From assembly GCA_964608735.1 (NCBI GenBank), contig CAZSPL010000203.1, positions 1 to 7,142 on the forward strand: a stretch of DNA of 7,142 nt, read 5' to 3'. Each line of letters starts with the position of its first letter. The first letter of the stretch is position 1. The DNA is from CAZSPL01 sp964608735 (GTDB lineage Bacteria > JAJVIF01 > JAPKYR01 > CAZSPL01). This document shows positions 4,806 to 7,142 of this stretch, piece after piece. The notes below the pieces were generated by a model. The model saw only the letters and a list, made by a program, of their open reading frames with translations, was not told the DNA's origin and searched no databases. A program made the position numbers and the translations under genes.

Positions 4806-7142
4806 TCAGCTTGCCGGTGGAGGAGCCCCGGTGGGCGCGTTGTCGAGATCGAGGCGGTCTATGAGCCTCTGGACAAGGTCGGGCGATTCGCCGACGCCGA
4901 CATTCATTCTCGCGGTATCCACCGCCGTCGGGCCTCCCTGGCTTGTCCAGACGATGCCGTCCTTTGTGCGGTACCATGGGATACGTCCTTCGCGAGCAAG
5001 GCCGATTGATAGTATCTCTTCGCCGTCGACGGTACGCATTATATTATTGCCGTCGATATTGCCGATTATCTGGCCATCCCTTCCGGTGAGTTGTCCCTGC
5101 GGGCCGGCGCCGAGTGCATCCCATGTTGCGGTGGCATCGGGGGGACGCGCGGGGCGACCGGGGACATCGAGTTCCGGCGCGGGTTCCCACCTGTGACGTT
5201 CGACGGTGCGGCCGTCGAGCAGGCTTTTTTCCTGGGTGACCTTTTCGACCGCCATCTGCCCGGGGATGACTTCGCCGTCGGGTCCCACGGTCGGCCGGGA
5301 TAGACAGACGTGGTTGCCGTCGCTGTCGATGTAACTCGCGATACGTCCGCTGGCATCGCCATGGGCGGTTTCGGAAGATGGGATGAGCTCGCGTATCGGC
5401 TTGCCATGCAGGTCGACGAGATTGCCCTCGGCATCGAATTTGCCGATGACATTTCCATGGATGTCGAAAATTTCGCCGCTGCCGCTCGGGCTGTACAACC
5501 CCGGCTGGGGCATTTGGGGAGGCTCGAACGGAGGGGCCGGCTGGACTATCTCGGGAGCGGTTCCGGCGGGGGCCTGGCCGAGATTTTCGGCCATCGGGTC
5601 GACGGGGTGCGATGCGGCTTCACCGGCCATGCCTTCGGGCATGCCACGGGTGCCGAACGGCCCGCTCTGTGTGTCGAACGGCTCCGGCGCGTGCGGAGTG
5701 GCTTCTGGTAGTTTCACTCCGCCGGATTCTTCGGGGAGAATTGCGCCGCCTTCGCCGGCGATATCGCTTCCACCTTCCGAAATCCTTGCGGAGCCGCCTT
5801 CATCACCGGGGAACGCGCCGGGAGGCTCCTCGGGATAGTGAGATGGGGGAGGGGGTTCGGAAGCCGGGGCATGTATATCGGACCCTTCGACTTCCGGGGC
5901 GGGCACACGCGGCGAACCTTCGGGGCCGAACGGGCCGTCCTGTGGGGAGAACGGCTCCGGGGCATGTGGTGTGGCTTCGGGTAGTTTCACTCCCCCGGAT
6001 TCTTCGGGGAAAAGCGCGCCGGATTCGCCCGCGATATCGCTTCCGCCCTCCGAAATCCTTGCGGAGCCGCCTTCATCGCCGGGGAACGCGCCGGGCGGTT
6101 CTTCGGGATAGTGATGTGGGGCTGAAGGTTCCGGCGCTTCGGCATGTGCAGTGGTTCTTCCTGATGGAACGGACGGCGCATCGGGGGCATCAGTATGCGG
6201 GCCCGGCAAGCGCGGCGCTTCGACTTCAGGAGCGGTTACGTGGGGGGCATCGACGTCCGGGGCCATTACATGGGGAGCATCGGGCGCATCAACAGATGCA
6301 TGTGGCGCGGTATGCGCGACCATGTCATCCGCTACGTTTCCGCCGCCGGGAGCATGGATATCGACATCGCGCGCAATCCTTCCCAGCACATGTCCCCCAC
6401 CGGCGACAACAAACCCGATGGCGGCGGCATTTTCAGTCGCCTCGATGTCGCCGCGGGTCCTGATGAAGGTCTCGGTCGCGTTCGCGGTCGCCGCGGAGCC
6501 TGCCTGCCAGATGAAACTGTCGGGCCAGAGTTGTCCGGCGGAAGATCCCACCTGGTTGAATATGCCGGAGAGTATGATGTTTTCCATTGCCTGGGCGGCG
6601 GAGTCTTCGCGCCACCAACTCTGATATCCTCCCACCGCTGCGCCGATGACAAATGCGGCCCCGGTGATGGGAGCCCCGGCGGTGGTGGCATAGATGGTGC
6701 CGGCGGCTTTCAGAGTTTCGAACACGGCGGCTTCGGCGTAATCGCAATATTCGCCGACATCGGTCCAGAAATGGGCCATGTCGGTGTTCTTGCCGGACAT
6801 AATATCAAATGCGCCCTTGCTGATTTTGCGCATGATGTCGAGGTCTTCGCGGCTTACGAAACCTCGTTCGGCGGTCCGTTCGAGTATGCGGTCGAGGGAA
6901 TCGAGGGATTCGGGATGGCTGTCCTCGAGCCATTCGCGGGCGGCTGCTTCGCGCCGTGTGAATTCATCGAGCCTTCCCGCTCCGACGTAGTCTTCCCATA
7001 AGTCGGGCCATTTATCTTTTACCCATGACGGCACGCTGCCCGGGTCGAAGTCACCCTCATGAATCCTGCGTTCAAGCTCCCGCTCGACCCTTGCCCTGTC
7101 GCGGATGTTGCCCCAGTCGCGAGCCGCGCGGCTGTCATGCGC
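4806..7142 (-). CDS. Large repeat-containing protein, N-terminus beyond right edge
   Basis: The frame is open from the right edge (GCG at 7142-7140) to TGA at 4808-4806, giving at least 778 residues, numbered here from the edge. A GTG at 7034 is an in-frame start codon, but 36 further codons of similar protein-like sequence precede it with no stop, so the true start is probably outside. Residues 1-140 are charged and helical. Residues about 145-175 (AAGTIYATTAG, then GAAFVIGAAVGGYQSWW) and 238-256 (NAAAIGFVVAGGGHVLGRIA) are Gly/Ala-rich hydrophobic segments that may insert in membranes. Residues about 263-550 are low-complexity, rich in Pro, Gly, Glu, Ala and His, with a decapeptide repeat (288-327) and a long duplicated block. 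The C-terminal 230 residues carry beta-hairpin-like motifs such as DIHGNVIGKFD and GRDGQIIGNIDGNN. No enzyme motif is recognised. The layout resembles secreted toxins or surface proteins, but this is inference; a structural protein is equally possible. It heads the visible three-gene operon. Confidence 0.85.
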   Translation of the reverse strand, partial: AHDSRAARDWGNIRDRARVERELERRIHEGDFDPGSVPSWVKDKWPDLWEDYVGAGRLDEFTRREAAAREWLEDSHPESLDSLDRILERTAERGFVSREDLDIMRKISKGAFDIMSGKNTDMAHFWTDVGEYCDYAEAAVFETLKAAGTIYATTAGAPITGAAFVIGAAVGGYQSWWREDSAAQAMENIILSGIFNQVGSSAGQLWPDSFIWQAGSAATANATETFIRTRGDIEATENAAAIGFVVAGGGHVLGRIARDVDIHAPGGGNVADDMVAHTAPHASVDAPDAPHVMAPDVDAPHVTAPEVEAPRLPGPHTDAPDAPSVPSGRTTAHAEAPEPSAPHHYPEEPPGAFPGDEGGSARISEGGSDIAGESGALFPEESGGVKLPEATPHAPEPFSPQDGPFGPEGSPRVPAPEVEGSDIHAPASEPPPPSHYPEEPPGAFPGDEGGSARISEGGSDIAGEGGAILPEESGGVKLPEATPHAPEPFDTQSGPFGTRGMPEGMAGEAASHPVDPMAENLGQAPAGTAPEIVQPAPPFEPPQMPQPGLYSPSGSGEIFDIHGNVIGKFDAEGNLVDLHGKPIRELIPSSETAHGDASGRIASYIDSDGNHVCLSRPTVGPDGEVIPGQMAVEKVTQEKSLLDGRTVERHRWEPAPELDVPGRPARPPDATATWDALGAGPQGQLTGRDGQIIGNIDGNNIMRTVDGEEILSIGLAREGRIPWYRTKDGIVWTSQGGPTAVDTARMNVGVGESPDLVQRLIDRLDLDNAPTGAPPPAS
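5653..5840 (-). repeat. Copy 2 of a 188-bp intragenic direct repeat
   Basis: This segment is the downstream copy, in coding direction, of a block repeated at a 273-bp (91-codon) offset without any indel. By hand count it differs from the other copy at 24 of 188 bases. It encodes HYPEEPPGAFPGDEGG through APEPF and GPFG. Only about six of 63 residues differ between copies, mostly near the end of the block. Confidence 0.9.
5926..6113 (-). repeat. Copy 1 of a 188-bp intragenic direct repeat
   Basis: This is the upstream copy, in coding direction, of the same block. The two copies are separated by about 85 bp of unrelated Pro/Glu-rich coding sequence. The longest shared runs lie around CGAAATCCTTGCGGAGCCGC, present in both copies. 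In-frame duplication points to tandem expansion of a spacer or presentation region rather than to a mobile element. Confidence 0.9.
6162..6281 (-). repeat. 30-bp period decapeptide repeat
   Basis: Residues 288-327 of the large protein form four successive ten-residue units: DAPHVMAPDV, DAPHVTAPEV, then two degenerate units EAPRLPGPHT and DAPDAPSVPS. The first two differ at two residues; the DNA period is 30 bp. It is a Pro/Ala-rich extended linker typical of spacer regions in exported or multidomain proteins. Confidence 0.75.

Noticed and set aside
5653..6113. CRISPR-like interpretation of the direct repeats
   Set aside because: There are only two copies, each 188 bp, in frame within a coding sequence and encoding nearly the same peptide.
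5612..7001. Plus-strand open frames of 283 and 268 codons opposite the large repeat protein
   Set aside because: They overlap each other in different frames and mirror the low-complexity repeats of the minus-strand gene. One product is Arg-rich nonsense and the other Gly-rich, as expected for shadows.
6922..7034. GTG at 7034 as the true start of the large protein
   Set aside because: The same frame continues open for 36 codons to the window edge with charged helical sequence like that downstream. No strong ribosome-binding site precedes the GTG.

Overview
The window is bacterial DNA of fairly high GC. All five recognisable genes lie on the minus strand, so transcription runs from high to low coordinates. 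No rRNA, tRNA or housekeeping gene is present to place it. A Ser/Thr-kinase-like membrane protein, zinc-ribbon and TPR proteins and a lipoprotein of unrecognised family suggest an uncultivated or deep-branching bacterium. I cannot name the phylum from this sequence.

Right part (7142 down to 2981): three closely spaced genes look like one operon. The first is a large protein of at least 778 residues whose N-terminus lies beyond the right edge. It has a helical region with two glycine/alanine-rich hydrophobic segments, a long Pro/Gly/Glu/His-rich central region containing a near-identical duplicated block, and a C-terminal part with Gly-Asn beta-hairpin-like repeats. After 13 bases comes a 355-residue protein ending in a four-cysteine zinc ribbon. 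After 12 more bases comes a 243-residue protein that begins with a zinc ribbon of identical cysteine spacing, followed by five in-register TPRs.

Middle (2252-2980): about 730 bases without a convincing gene. The right two thirds hold a series of inverted repeats (the strongest are 11 bp and 9 bp perfect stems) and a short tandem repeat. I read this as a candidate structured RNA or structured untranslated region that I could not assign to a known RNA family. The left third has a G9 tract, a weak promoter-like pair and a small hairpin.

Left part (2251 down to 1): a 460-residue, single-pass membrane protein with a PknB-type kinase fold. The catalytic HRD is replaced by MGC and the Mg-binding DFG by GFG, so it is predicted to be a pseudokinase. 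It is followed 54 bases later by a lipoprotein gene that runs off the left edge.

How they may work together (inference): the large repeat protein looks like a secreted, surface or membrane-inserting polypeptide, and its two zinc-ribbon neighbours look like soluble partners or adaptors. The pseudokinase could act as a signal-relay or scaffold protein at the membrane, with a lipoprotein made from the same transcript. Nothing in the window proves that the left pair and the right trio belong to one system.
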